Source of the DNA: Paenibacillus xerothermodurans
GTDB lineage: Bacteria > Bacillota > Bacilli > Paenibacillales > NBRC-103111
Length of the DNA stretch: 37,248 nucleotides
NCBI RefSeq assembly: GCF_002220865.2
Contig: NZ_NHRJ02000014.1
Span: forward strand, 1-37,248
Direction: 5' to 3'
Positions within the stretch are counted from its first letter, which is position 1, and each line of letters starts with the position of its first letter. Shown in pieces: positions 1-8,730 of the stretch. The translations under genes and the position numbers were made by a program. The notes below the pieces were generated by a model. That model did not search any database. It was not told the DNA's origin and worked only from the letters and a program-made list of their open reading frames with translations.

Positions 1-93
1 CGCGATCTCGTTCAAGGTGCTCTCCTCACGCAATACTTCTAACACGATCATGGCCTTCTGTTCCGGGTTGTAGGTTTTCCGTTTGTTTGTCAT
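1..93 (-). CDS. IS3-family transposase OrfA, N-terminal part (runs off the window)
   Basis: Partial gene; only the first 31 codons are present. The peptide starts MTNKRKTYNPEQKAMIVLEV and continues with LREESTLNEIA, the typical start of an IS3-family OrfA, whose helix-turn-helix (HTH_Tnp_1) binds the element ends. The ATG is at 93-91 on the minus strand. In this family OrfA and OrfB are normally joined by a -1 frameshift, but that part is not in view. Whether the complete element is functional cannot be judged here. Confidence 0.8.
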   Translation of the reverse strand, partial: MTNKRKTYNPEQKAMIVLEVLREESTLNEIA

Positions 94-144
94 AGTTTTA
101 TTTTATCTTATTTTTTCAGTTCTGTGTCCAACCCTATGGGGACA
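1..144 (-). mobile_element. Terminal part of an IS3-family insertion sequence
   Basis: The window opens inside an insertion sequence whose end lies at about 144. Read on the minus strand the terminus begins TGTCCCCATAGGGTTGGACA, a TGT-starting end of the kind seen in the IS3 family, followed by a short AT-rich leader and the start of orfA at 93. The rest of the element, its other end and the target duplication lie outside the window. The element is inserted in the 5' part of the aspartate-semialdehyde dehydrogenase gene that continues from 145. Confidence 0.8.
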
Positions 145-1179
145 TTATATTTCGTTGAATTGCTGGATCAGCATCCCTGGTTTAAGGTAGCTGCCATTGC
201 AGCCAGTGCTGGTTCGGCAGGGAAAACCTACGAAGAAGCTGTTCAGGGCAGATGGAAGTTGTCTAGTCCTATTCCCGAAGGCGTGAGAAACATTGTCATC
301 CAGGATGCTTCGAAGGTCAATGAAGTTGCCGACCAGGTCGATTTTACTTTGTGCGCAGTGGATATGAAAAAGAATGAAGTTCAAGCTCTGGAAGAGGCAT
401 ACGCTCAAACGGGCACGCCCGTTGTTTCCAATAATTCCGCTCACCGCTGGACGCCTGACATCCCTATGGTTATTCCGGAAATTAATCCCGGGCATATCGA
501 AGTGATAGCTGCCCAGAGAAAGCGGTTGGGCACCTCAACCGGGTTTATTGTAGTTAAGCCTAACTGTTCTATCCAGAGCTACGTTCCGGCACTTCATGCA
601 CTGTTGGATTTCAAGCCAACGAAAGTGGTTGCGTCGACGTACCAGGCGATTTCCGGGGCCGGTAAAAACTTTACCGATTGGCCCGAGATGCTGGATAACG
701 TTATCCCTTATATTGGCGGCGAGGAAGAAAAAAGCGAGCAGGAACCGCTGCGAATTTGGGGAAGTATTATAAATAATGAGATTGTAAAAGCAACTGCCCC
801 GTTAATTACTACACAGTGTATCCGCGTTCCGGTAACGGATGGTCATTTAGCTACGGTATTCGCGTCGTTCGAGAACACACCGTCGAAGGAAGAAATTCTG
901 GATCGCTGGCGGCAATTCAAAGGTCGGCCACAGCAACTCAGCTTGCCGAGCGCACCAAAGCAATTCATCACTTATTTCGAAGAAGAGAACAGACCGCAGA
1001 CGAAACTTGATCGAGATATTGAGCGCGGCATGGGAGTTTCGGTGGGCAGATTGCGCGAGGATACCATCTACGATTTTAAATTTGTAGGATTATCGCATAA
1101 TACGTTACGTGGAGCAGCCGGGGGCGCTGTACTCATCGCCGAATTGCTCAAGGCGGAAGGGTATATTCAAAGCAAGTAA
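145..1179 (+). pseudogene. asd: Aspartate-semialdehyde dehydrogenase, 5'-truncated by an insertion sequence
   Basis: The product would convert aspartyl phosphate to aspartate semialdehyde, the branch-point precursor of lysine, threonine, methionine and ectoine. The C-terminal 345 or so residues are intact and resemble the archaeal/yeast-type enzyme. The catalytic cysteine is in VVKPNCSIQSY, and the tail GLSHNTLRGAAGGAVLIAELL is typical. The N-terminus is missing: homology begins at YFVELLDQHPWF, immediately after the insertion sequence end, so the NADP-binding GxxGxVG loop and the native start and ribosome site are gone. An open frame reaches back to a GTG at 124 inside the element, but no Shine-Dalgarno sequence precedes it. 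Most likely inactive, and presumably another asd copy exists elsewhere. Upstream residues may survive on the far side of the element. Confidence 0.85.
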
Positions 1180-1487
1180 ACCATGCGTACTCGTGAGCCG
1201 ACCGCAAAAAAGCGTTGCGTTACATGGACATATTGGTGTAATAATGGTAAATATTTGGTATGTGGGAGTGGCGTAAACGTGGGCTGACCACGAGGACGCA
1301 CATATTCATACCGCCGTACGCCGGGGCAGAGGTAAGGGGAACTATCCATTTACCTCTTTTTGTTTTGGCTTGTCAATGAGGTCATCTGTGTGAGTTGTCC
1401 GAACGAATACAGGCCCACGCGGCGGCCAAACTATGATACCATAGGCTGGTAATCCGGCAAACACTGAAAAACGAAAGAGGTGAAGAC
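1180..1487. other. Intergenic region between asd remnant and Nudix gene
   Basis: About 308 bases without a convincing gene. It holds a short perfect dyad (CGTGG, five bases, CCACG near 1278-1292) and the terminator at 1329-1361. A 60-codon minus-strand frame (1167-1349) has no ribosome site and no recognisable sequence. Confidence 0.5.
1329..1361 (+). terminator. Rho-independent terminator
   Basis: GAGGTAA at 1329-1335 pairs with TTACCTC at 1350-1356, with an inner GG/CC pair, followed by a T-run. It would end transcripts coming from the asd remnant. Confidence 0.6.
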
Positions 1488-1970
1488 TTGTCTCACGTCA
1501 GGATTAGATGTACCGCTCTAATAATTGAACATAATTCTGTTTTGTTAGTTCAGTACGATGATAATGGCATTCATTATAATTTGCCTGGAGGCGGACTAGA
1601 GCCGGGCGAAACTATACTAGAGGGCGTCGCGAGGGAAGTGTTAGAAGAAACCGCTGCAGAAGTTGATGTCGGACCGTTAGCGTTAGTGTATGAACTGGCC
1701 CCACATAAGCAGTCTGGCAGTTACAATGTCAATCAGCAGCACGGGCTACATCTCATATTCGAATGCAGGCTAAGGCACAACTCACTACCACGCTTACCTG
1801 ACCATCCAGATCCCCATCAATCAGCGGTCCAATGGATCCCTTTAGACGACCTACACTCCATTCTACTCCTACCAAACATCAGCGAACAAATACAGAACTA
1901 TGTAGCGCACAGACGAAGCATCGAACTAGTGCAGGATTTTGAATTGGCCAGACTTAAAGAACTGCAGTAA
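1488..1970 (+). CDS. Nudix hydrolase
   Basis: A 160-residue Nudix-fold protein expected to hydrolyse a nucleoside diphosphate linked to another group, such as an oxidised nucleotide or ADP-sugar; the substrate cannot be read from the sequence. The Nudix box is at about residues 35-57: GGLEPGE, then REVLEE with the metal-binding glutamates, although the usual glycine after the EE pair is alanine. The start is a TTG preceded by GAAAGAGGTGAAGAC, which contains a good Shine-Dalgarno (GAGGTG) at proper distance. The gene is monocistronic. Codons after about residue 70 contain many ACTACC-type runs but the frame is intact. Confidence 0.85.
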   Translation: MSHVRIRCTALIIEHNSVLLVQYDDNGIHYNLPGGGLEPGETILEGVAREVLEETAAEVDVGPLALVYELAPHKQSGSYNVNQQHGLHLIFECRLRHNSLPRLPDHPDPHQSAVQWIPLDDLHSILLLPNISEQIQNYVAHRRSIELVQDFELARLKELQ

Positions 1971-2067
1971 TCATCGGCGGACCCATGACGCCGGCTGCAC
2001 CACCGCATGATGTTACCGATCAATCATTTTGCTCGTATTGGGGTAAGGGCAGCGGCACTAGATACGT

Positions 2068-2095
2068 TGAAACGTCGAACTTCTTACAGCGTATA
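2068..2095 (+). promoter_or_regulatory. Sigma-W-type (ECF) promoter for spo0M
   Basis: TGAAAC at 2068-2073, a 16-base spacer, then CGTATA at 2090-2095. This matches the ECF sigma-W pattern (TGAAAC, N16, CGTA) of Bacillus. It lies about 40 bases upstream of the spo0M start, so the transcript would begin near 2103. Confidence 0.7.
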
Positions 2096-2134
2096 TGTCA
2101 TTGATAACATATTTTTGCAGAGGAGCTAAGAACA

Positions 2135-3067
2135 ATGTTCAAGAAAATGTTTGCCAAATTAGGCGTGGGTGCTGCGAAAATTGATTTTGTTTTAGATCAG
2201 CCGGAGGTTGCCCTTGGTGACTCCTTGTCAGGGGAGTTTCGAATCACAGGCGGGTCCGTGCAGCAGAAGATCAATAGGGTCGACGTTGACCTTGTTCTAC
2301 AACTGAATTTGAAAGGAACAGCCATCTCTAAAGTAATTGCATCCATTCCTGTTAGTTCCTCATTTACCACTCAAGAGGGAGAAAACAAGGTCATTCCGTT
2401 TACATATGCTGTACCCAATGACATTCTTATTTCTAGCTCGGGCATCTCTTATCATCTCGCCAGCCGTCTGGATATCGCCGAGGGAGTGGATACATCCGAT
2501 AATGATTACGTTCAAATTCTGCCGCCCCGCAAATTCCAAACGATTTTCAAGGCAATGGATGCTATGGGATTTCGGGAAAAACCTGACTCAGGGAACTTTA
2601 ATGGATATTCGCAGGAATTTGAATTTTTTCCGACAGGCATGTTTAGAAATGAAGTAAGAGAAGTTGAATTCGTGGCAGCCATTGAACCTGAAGGCATCCG
2701 GCTTTTGCTTGAAGTGGATTTACCACCTTCGGCGTTCGGGAAGAGAGAACTGAAGCAGGAGGTTTTCTTCCACAATGCTGAATTGGATTCGGTAGAACAA
2801 ACAGTAAATAAAATGCAGACAGCTATTCAAGATATGATGAGCAATCCGCACGCGTATGTCTCATCACACAAGTATGCGTCATATGGCCACGGATCTCGTC
2901 ATGGCGGCGGGCTTGCAGGCGCGGTTGGCGGACTGGCGGCTGGTATGCTTGGCGGAATGATCATTGGTGACCTGATGTCAGGAGATGATGAAGCTCATTC
3001 TGGTGAGGAAGGTGCGGGCGACGATGCAAGCTTCGACTTCTTCGGAGACGGGGAAGACGAGATATAA
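2135..3067 (+). CDS. spo0M: Sporulation-control protein Spo0M
   Basis: A 310-residue arrestin-like protein of the Spo0M family, a cytoplasmic factor that in Bacillus affects entry into sporulation and cell division. The N-terminal beta-sandwich domain (about residues 1-130) contains the typical AKIDFVLDQPEVALGDSLSG segment. A second arrestin-like domain follows (about 135-240, with PRKFQ, then FEFFPTG and FxREVEFV-like motifs). The C-terminus is a glycine-rich linker (GGGLAGAVGGLAAGMLGGMIIG, about 260-283) and an acidic tail (DDEAHSGEEGAGDD). The ATG is preceded by GAGGAGC. The promoter just upstream is of the ECF sigma-W type, pointing to induction by envelope or alkaline stress. Full length for the family. 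Confidence 0.9.
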   Translation: MFKKMFAKLGVGAAKIDFVLDQPEVALGDSLSGEFRITGGSVQQKINRVDVDLVLQLNLKGTAISKVIASIPVSSSFTTQEGENKVIPFTYAVPNDILISSSGISYHLASRLDIAEGVDTSDNDYVQILPPRKFQTIFKAMDAMGFREKPDSGNFNGYSQEFEFFPTGMFRNEVREVEFVAAIEPEGIRLLLEVDLPPSAFGKRELKQEVFFHNAELDSVEQTVNKMQTAIQDMMSNPHAYVSSHKYASYGHGSRHGGGLAGAVGGLAAGMLGGMIIGDLMSGDDEAHSGEEGAGDDASFDFFGDGEDEI

Positions 3068-3368
3068 TGCCAAATGCATCAAAATTAACTACCGAATCCA
3101 GTAGCCGCCCCAATTGTCGAAAATGACTCCCATCGGGTATACGGAATAAACCACCTGCATGTATTCCAGCAACCAGAATATATTAATGGGAGGTCAATCG
3201 TTAGGAATACCACCACAAAGAGATTTATTATGGCATTTTTGATGCTATGCTAATGATATTTTCATCACTTTTGTTGGTGGGCTGTGGGGCTCCAAATCGG
3301 TGGTATTAAGCCATTTTTCAGGCCGCGGTAATCTCATGCGGTACATACACACAAGTCAAGGAAATAAA
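3068..3368. other. Intergenic region with a lipoprotein remnant
   Basis: About 300 bases. The only gene-like signal is the 20-codon lipoprotein signal fragment at 3247-3309, described separately. No clear terminator for spo0M was found. Confidence 0.4.
3247..3309 (+). pseudogene. Lipoprotein signal-peptide fragment
   Basis: A 20-residue frame reading MLMIFSSLLLVGCGAPNRWY then stop. The first half is a convincing lipoprotein signal with lipobox LVGC, but nothing follows. It is probably the remnant of a deleted lipoprotein gene; an accidental hydrophobic frame is the alternative. Confidence 0.35.
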
Positions 3369-3861
3369 TCAAGTTCCATTAACTCCCATTGTTGTTTTTA
3401 AAGATATGAATTTTAAACGTTGCCCTTCAAAATTATATAAATCTACTTGCAACGTCTGCGTTTCTTTGTGTAGACTCATATCTTTAATAAAAAAAGCAGG
3501 GGCATCGATTTGTTTAAGTTCGTTGACTAGAGCGGCCTTCTCCAAAGAACCGATCTGGTCAACGATTTTAATGCTGTCGGGGATAATCGTCGCTGGCAAT
3601 ATTGCCGACACAGGCCCGTGGAACTTTGCATTGATTTTGTTTCTTATTGTGTACTTCCCAATATCTTCTTTTCTAATCTGAACCCAAAGAACAATAGGTT
3701 TGTTATTTTTCCATTTGCTTTCATCTCTTTCTCCAACCAACAGCTTATTGCTAGAGGTATCTATTTCTACTAATATAACCCGCTATCTCGCCGGCTTCGT
3801 TATTATTACATCCCGCAACAATAACTACAGCGAAAACAAACAACATGATTTTTTGGATCAA
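3369..3861 (-). pseudogene. Small lipoprotein (DUF3221-like), frameshifted
   Basis: Read on the minus strand, a TTG at 3861 behind AAAGGAAA begins a lipoprotein signal: MIQKIMLFVFAVVIVAGCNN, lipobox VAGC. After about 28 residues (EAGEIAGY) the frame is lost. Dropping one base near 3771-3780 restores a continuous protein (LVEIDTSSNKLLVGERDESKW and the 123-codon frame down to 3369). The rejoined G-Y-x-V-E-I-D...LLVGE pattern resembles small secreted DUF3221-type proteins with an OB-like fold; that assignment is tentative. Either a real inactivating frameshift or a sequencing error. Function unknown. Confidence 0.55.
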
Positions 3862-4077
3862 AGGCAATTTCCTTTCGAAAAAGCAAATATTTTGGTACAA
3901 ATTCGCTCAGAATCTTACTATATCTGAGAATTTCGGAGTCATCGAGCCGCCCGCATTATACTAGAGCGGGTCGAACTTATTATATACTATTTAATTTGTT
4001 ACAATTGGTGAGATGATAATTTTCTAGAACGAATCAGCCTTGAAAGAGCACTACTGCCTGATGGGGTGTAATCGCCA

Positions 4078-4317
4078 ATGAATAATAAAATGAAGTTTAT
4101 TTATGTTGGTATATGTGCTTCATCGCTATATATCATTTTAACGATTTTTGGTTACTGGCTATTTGACGGTCTTCGGCCAAACCGCGTCGGGCCTGTGGGG
4201 ACGGGCGGCCGGTTCACTACAAGTGAAACAGTGCTTTTTATTATCCGGTTAATAGGTGGCATTTGCCTTCTAGTCTTCAATATATTAGCTCTTATTTCGG
4301 CAAAACGAAAAATGTGA
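4078..4317 (+). CDS. Small two-helix membrane protein of unknown function
   Basis: A 79-residue protein not recognised as a known family. Two hydrophobic segments are visible: about residues 5-28 (FIYVGICASSLYIILTIFGYWLF) and about 50-73 (ETVLFIIRLIGGICLLVFNILAL). They are joined by a glycine- and arginine-containing loop (RPNRVGPVGTGGRF). The C-terminus is basic (SAKRKM), suggesting a cytoplasmic end. The ATG has only a weak ribosome site (GGGGTG, about 13 bases upstream). Neighbours give no functional clue. Considered real mainly because of the clean membrane topology. Confidence 0.5.
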   Translation: MNNKMKFIYVGICASSLYIILTIFGYWLFDGLRPNRVGPVGTGGRFTTSETVLFIIRLIGGICLLVFNILALISAKRKM

Positions 4318-4644
4318 CGTTTCTGACGACGCGCAAATTTTTGCAGGGATTAGCTCTACAAGCCCGAATAGAAAGGCCGTGCAACGGCGAGGTGGAAATT
4401 CGTTACAGTTGGATCTTTTGATAGCGATTATGGCGCTGCACTGGACATTTAAGATTGCAACGGCAGCAATACCTGAACTTTTTACCAGCTTTTTTATAGC
4501 GTACAACTATCAATAGTGATACACTATGATCAGGTTATATTGATCCAGAAAAGATGTGTGACGAGGTCGGCCATGGCTTCTGTGGCGCCTAAGCAGGAGT
4601 GCTTACATCCTTTCTGCAAAACGTAGGGTATAAGGACGGTAAAA
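4318..4644. other. Intergenic region upstream of mqo, with an unassigned open frame
   Basis: About 327 bases. A frame without a clear start runs from 4343 to a stop at 4516 (58 codons, ending with IPELFTSFFIAYNYQ) and looks mildly hydrophobic; I do not recognise it. TACAAC, 17 bases, TATGAT just before 4530 is a weak candidate promoter for the next gene. Confidence 0.35.
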
Positions 4645-6162
4645 ATGAGCGACAGACAAACTAAAACAGACGTTATCTTGATTGGTGCGGGAATTATGAG
4701 TGCTACTTTAGGGTCACTGCTGAAAGCACTAGTACCGGACTGGGAAATTAAAGTGTTCGAGAGGCGCGCAAGCGCAGGAGAGGAAAGCTCGAACGAATGG
4801 AACAATGCGGGCACGGGGCATTCTTCACTGTGCGAACTCAACTACACCGTCGAGCAGCCGGACGGATCCATAGATATTAGCAAAGCTGTCAAAGTAAACA
4901 AAGAGTATCAGGTTTCAAAGCAGTTTTGGTCTTATCTTGTTAATAGTAATCTGATACGTAACCCCCGGGATTTCATCGTGCCAGTGCCTCATATGAGTTT
5001 TGTCCAAGGGCAACAAGATGTAACATTTTTGAGAAAACGTTTTGAAGCGCTGTCTAACAATCCCCTGTTTCAAGGGATGGAATTTTCGGATGACCCAGCC
5101 AAGCTGATGGAATGGATTCCGCTAATGATGAAAGAGCGCACATTGAATAAACCAATAGCGGCAACAAGAATCGAATCCGGCACTGATGTTAACTTTGGCG
5201 CTTTAACGCGGATGTTATTTGCCCACTTAAAGAGTAAAAACGTCGATATAAAATTCAAACAAAATGTTGATGATATTAAACGCACTAGCGATGGCGCGTG
5301 GGAATTGAAAGTGCGGAATGTCGATAGCGGTACCGTTGAGCGCCATACTGCGAAGTTCGTCTTTATCGGCGGCGGGGGCGGCAGCCTGCATTTGCTGCAA
5401 AAGTCCGGTATTCCCGAAGGAAAAGGCATTGGGGGATTTCCGGTAAGCGGACTATTTATGGTGTGTAAGAAACCGGAAATTGTGGCTCGGCATAATGCCA
5501 AAGTATACGGCAAAGCCTCTGTGGGTGCACCTCCGATGTCGGTGCCGCATCTTGACACGAGATTTATCGACAAGAAACAATCACTGTTCTTTGGACCGTT
5601 CGCAGGCTTCTCACCAAAGTTTTTAAAATACGGTTCAATGTTTGATTTGGTAACTTCCGTGAAAACGCATAATCTCGTAACTATGATGTCGGCAGGAGTA
5701 AAAAACGTTGCATTGACAACATACCTGATCAAACAAGTTATGTTATCGAAAGAACAGCGCATGGAAGCTCTACGCGAGTTTGTCCCAGACGCCAAAGGTG
5801 AGGATTGGGATTTGTTGGTGGCAGGTCAGCGTGTGCAAATCATTAAAGATACTGCCGCGGGCAAAGGAACACTTCAGTTTGGCACGGAAGTTATTAGTGC
5901 CGCTGATGGCTCGATCGCTGCATTGCTAGGCGCTTCTCCGGGTGCGTCTACCGCCGTTTCCGTCATGCTTGGTCTAATAAAAAAATGCTTCCCGCAGCAT
6001 ATCAAAGCGTGGGAACCGAAAATAAAAGAAATGATTCCTTCTTATTGCGAGTCACTGTTGGATAACCCGGCGCTTTTCCGAGAAATCCAAACTGCTACAG
6101 CGCGGACGCTTGGCTTAAGCGAAAAGTCGCCGTCACACATAGCACGCCGAACCATATCATAA
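4645..6162 (+). CDS. mqo: Malate:quinone oxidoreductase
   Basis: A 505-residue FAD enzyme that oxidises malate to oxaloacetate at the membrane and passes electrons to quinone, replacing or supplementing NAD-malate dehydrogenase in the TCA cycle. The N-terminal FAD-binding loop is [14 protein letters not shown] at about residues 10-23. It is followed by the family-typical [20 protein letters not shown] and [11 protein letters not shown] segments. Other family-typical stretches are [31 protein letters not shown], and the C-terminal [16 protein letters not shown]. Length is normal for the family (about 490-510). The ATG has a modest GGACGG site upstream. It stands alone and is closed by a long hairpin terminator at 6238. 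Confidence 0.95.
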   Translation: MSDRQTKTDVILIGAGIMSATLGSLLKALVPDWEIKVFERRASAGEESSNEWNNAGTGHSSLCELNYTVEQPDGSIDISKAVKVNKEYQVSKQFWSYLVNSNLIRNPRDFIVPVPHMSFVQGQQDVTFLRKRFEALSNNPLFQGMEFSDDPAKLMEWIPLMMKERTLNKPIAATRIESGTDVNFGALTRMLFAHLKSKNVDIKFKQNVDDIKRTSDGAWELKVRNVDSGTVERHTAKFVFIGGGGGSLHLLQKSGIPEGKGIGGFPVSGLFMVCKKPEIVARHNAKVYGKASVGAPPMSVPHLDTRFIDKKQSLFFGPFAGFSPKFLKYGSMFDLVTSVKTHNLVTMMSAGVKNVALTTYLIKQVMLSKEQRMEALREFVPDAKGEDWDLLVAGQRVQIIKDTAAGKGTLQFGTEVISAADGSIAALLGASPGASTAVSVMLGLIKKCFPQHIKAWEPKIKEMIPSYCESLLDNPALFREIQTATARTLGLSEKSPSHIARRTIS

Positions 6163-6237
6163 ATAACATTTTGATTTAAGAACTATTTTTTTGTCTGCAT
6201 GAGCTGCTTGCTGTTTTCCGCAATTATATATCTAAAT

Positions 6238-6294
6238 AATAAACCCTCCCAATCTACTTGAAGCTGATTCAAAACATTGGGAGGGTTTATTTTG
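6238..6294 (+). terminator. Strong hairpin terminator after mqo
   Basis: AATAAACCCTCCCAAT at 6238-6253 is perfectly complementary to ATTGGGAGGGTTTATT at 6276-6291, giving a 16-bp stem with a 22-base loop followed by T residues. The A-rich 5' side could make it work in both directions. Confidence 0.85.
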
Positions 6295-6375
6295 TGACAC
6301 TATAGGGATTAATCCACCCGGTGACAGAAACCTTTGCCATGTACGCAGCGTCAACATGATATGAAATTCTAAAGA

Positions 6376-7210
6376 TTGAAGAAGGGGTTGTTAGCGCTGC
6401 GATCATTTATCAATAGGCCGGTTTTTATGTTTTATCTTGTCGGATTCAGCAGCTTTTTTGCAGGCTGCTTATTTGTTCCATCTTTTCCTTGGTACATACT
6501 CGGAGATGTGAAGGAATCGGAGATCGGGAGCTGGGGATTCTTATCGATGGTCGGTGGCGCGGCATCCATTGCAGGAGCCACAGCCATTAAGCTGACCGCT
6601 GTCCGGGTCCAAAAAGTTTTACTCCTTTTTATCGTTCGTCGGTTTCGCACTGTTGATTTTAGCGCAAGTGCCCGCACTATTGATGTGGCTCTTGTACGGC
6701 GGTACATTCACTCTCGATTGGATGCCGTGGGCGACACTTGGCATGGCGATAGGCATCGCACTTCACGTTTGGATTGGACTCGCCTCTATGGCCGCAATGG
6801 TGTCAGCAGGCAAGGCCCTGCGGGGAGGGATCAAGCCAGGGCTTAAGCTGAGCGGGAGAGGATGGACTATCTTTGCCGGCGTGCTGCTGCTTCTGTTCGC
6901 AGCACTATGGGGCTGGGAGGCGTATCAAAACCGCCACTGGATTGCGTCGATAAGTCCTGTGGACGGGGCGGTCGATGTACCGCTAGATGCGCAGGTGGCG
7001 GTGACATGGAAAGGCAGCTACGACAGCATGGGTATGAGCATCGATTATGCGGACGAGCCAAATCTGCCAATCCCGGGCGGAACTGCTGCCTCGCAATACG
7101 GCATCAGCTTCACACCGGAGACACCTTACCTGCCGGGCCGCACGATACAAGTTACTGTGGAAGCGGGCAGGCGCTCACATACGTTCACCTTTACCACAGC
7201 GCGTCAGTGA
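6376..7210 (+). pseudogene. Multi-span membrane protein with C-terminal Ig-like domain, frameshifted
   Basis: Two overlapping frames clearly belong to one protein. The first (from a TTG at 6376) gives hydrophobic segments around FMFYLVGFSSFFAGCLF and WGFLSMVGGAASIAGA, up to VRVQK. At the A-run 6611-6615 the frame is lost. Removing one A continues as FYSFLSFVGFALLILAQVPA and then LLMWLLYGGTF, joining the second frame that ends at 7210. The rejoined protein is about 277 residues with five likely membrane helices. Its C-terminal domain (SISPVDGAVDVPLDAQVAVTW) is typical of bacterial Ig-like (Big_5/SbsA) modules, probably outside the cell. Function unknown. The extra base in a homopolymer could be a sequencing error or true inactivation. 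Confidence 0.7.
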
Positions 7211-7273
7211 GGATGAAATGGTCAACCGTCGTTGAACTAACCTATCTGCTTGTGAACCAAAGGAGGATTAACA

Positions 7274-7471
7274 TTGAAAGAAGAAACGGTCGTGGCGGGA
7301 AGGGTCGCCTACGATGTTGAGAACCGCGAATGGGTCATGTATGTAGAAGACAAGTTTGTGCCAATGGAGCAACTATTCGGAGCTGTTGACAGTGAATTGG
7401 ATAGACAGGGGCTTCCGCAGCTCCGGGTGGGGGACGAGTTAGTCGTGCTGCTGCGCAGGAATAAGCAATAA
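7274..7471 (+). CDS. Small conserved-looking soluble protein, unknown function
   Basis: A 65-residue protein I do not recognise. It starts with TTG and has an excellent ribosome site (AAAGGAGG, seven bases upstream), which makes it credible. The sequence is hydrophilic with an acidic middle (VMYVEDKFVPMEQLFGAVDSELDRQG) and a small beta-like end (LRVGDELVVLLRRNKQ). No cysteine, signal or membrane segment. It lies 63 bases after the Ig-tailed membrane protein and may share its transcript. Confidence 0.65.
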   Translation: MKEETVVAGRVAYDVENREWVMYVEDKFVPMEQLFGAVDSELDRQGLPQLRVGDELVVLLRRNKQ

Positions 7472-7746
7472 CGAGGTCGTGACTTGTTATGAAACGCTTT
7501 TCGTGCTCACGCCGCAGACCAATATTTCGTATTTGTGTTTTATGCAATTCAGATTATTCGGTGGATGTACCTTACCGTTAACCATGTTCCCTATACTGCT
7601 AGACATATGAGTCAGCAGATGATCTGGCAGCATACATCTATTTTCACCCACTCTGGAGAACACCTTTAGCAAGGTCATCGATCTTACGAGGGTGGACAGA
7701 TGCTCTTGGTATCGCCAGAGGAGGGTGGATGTACAAATGTTTGAAT

Positions 7747-8193
7747 TTACTTGGTAGGCGCAACATTTATTAACGAGGACAGTGTCTGTCTGTTCACCAT
7801 GACATCTGCGAGAGTATACGAATCTAATACTTGCAAATAAGCGTCTAACGCGTCTTTTAAAATATGTTTTAAACGGCAAGCACAGCTAATTTTACATGTG
7901 TTAGTCTGGTCATCGAAACATTCCACGATATTTAACGTTTCTTCTGTTTTTCTCACAACATAACCGATGTTAATTTCTGCTGTATCAATAGCAAGACATA
8001 TTCCGCCATTCCGCCCCCTTGTGGTTTCAATTAGCCCCAATTTGCCCAATTCGAACACAATTTTACTTATATGGTGATTCGAGACATCAAATGTTTCGGC
8101 AATTTCTTTTATACTAGCCAACTGTCGTTCTGATTGGGCGGCCAAGTATATTAAGATTCGTAATGCATAATCAGTATAAGTAGTTAGCCTCAT
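7747..8193 (-). CDS. nsrR: Rrf2-family nitric-oxide-sensing repressor NsrR
   Basis: A 148-residue Rrf2-type winged-helix regulator. NsrR carries an Fe-S cluster, and nitric oxide destroys it and relieves repression of detoxification and nitrosative-stress genes. The N-terminus MRLTTYTDYALRILIYLAAQ and the recognition region VSNHHISKIVFELGKLGLIETTRGRNGG are typical. The three cluster cysteines are seen as Cys92, Cys100 and Cys106 (ECFDDQTNTC, then CAC), with an additional Cys104. The start ATG at 8193 follows GGAGGTGTG. It is divergent from the truncated haemoglobin gene, with a shared 171-base control region containing two TGTA/TACA dyads, so it probably controls both genes. Confidence 0.88.
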   Translation of the reverse strand: MRLTTYTDYALRILIYLAAQSERQLASIKEIAETFDVSNHHISKIVFELGKLGLIETTRGRNGGICLAIDTAEINIGYVVRKTEETLNIVECFDDQTNTCKISCACRLKHILKDALDAYLQVLDSYTLADVMVNRQTLSSLINVAPTK

Positions 8194-8284
8194 CTACACA
8201 CCTCCGACATTGTTCTGCAAAATTAGCAGCTAAGCATGAAACCTCCAAGTATACTGTTCACTATTTTAACATAACAATTATAAC

Positions 8285-8332
8285 ATGTATGTTGACTGTA
8301 CATCATTAAACCTGTATTTTATATACATGTTT
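8285..8332 (+). promoter_or_regulatory. Truncated-haemoglobin promoter with NsrR-like dyads
   Basis: A sigma-A promoter is visible: TTGACT at 8292-8297, 17 bases, TATTTT at 8315-8320. Two inverted repeats cover it: ATGTA-N9-TACAT at 8285-8303 over the -35, and AAACcTGTAT/ATACAtGTTT at 8308-8332 over the -10. The second matches the style of NsrR operators (TGTAT half-sites). The placement fits repression by NsrR, encoded divergently. Confidence 0.65.
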
Positions 8333-8364
8333 AGTGTTTTCGAAATGTTAAGGAGGGTATACAT

Positions 8365-8730
8365 ATGGAAGCAAACATGAGCTTATATGAGAAATTCGGT
8401 GGAGAAGAGACGATCGCTAAGGTTGTAGATCATTTTTACGATCGCATCTTGGCGGATGATACGGTGAACCACTTTTTTGAGAACACCGATATGGAGAAGC
8501 AGCGGCGACATCAGACGAAGTTCATTAGTTTCGCCCTCGGTGGACCGAATCAATACACTGGCGGAACAATGGCAAAGGCTCATGCAGGCATGAATCTCCA
8601 GCCCGAGCACTTTTCAGCGATCGTTGAACATCTCCATGGTGCCCTTGCTCATTTTGGTGTGGAGGAACCAGATATTGCCCAAACCTTAACTAAGGTCGCT
8701 ACTTTAAGAGATGATATTTTGTACAAATAA
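8365..8730 (+). CDS. Group I truncated haemoglobin
   Basis: A 121-residue 2-on-2 globin of the TrHbN type, which binds O2 and usually oxidises NO to nitrate. Family features: SLYEKFGGEETIAKVVDHFYDRIL with the helix-B tyrosine, the DMEKQRRHQTKFISFALGG segment, and KAHAGMNL containing the proximal histidine. The ATG at 8365 is preceded by AAGGAGGG. An internal ATG (residue 5, MSLYEKF) would also fit the family start, but the ribosome site favours 8365. Its promoter is overlapped by NsrR-like dyads and nsrR is divergent, so NO-induced expression is likely. Confidence 0.93.
   Translation: MEANMSLYEKFGGEETIAKVVDHFYDRILADDTVNHFFENTDMEKQRRHQTKFISFALGGPNQYTGGTMAKAHAGMNLQPEHFSAIVEHLHGALAHFGVEEPDIAQTLTKVATLRDDILYK

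Noticed and set aside
5070-5795. 241-codon minus-strand frame inside mqo
   Set aside because: It is antisense to the well-supported mqo gene, has no ribosome site and shows no family features.
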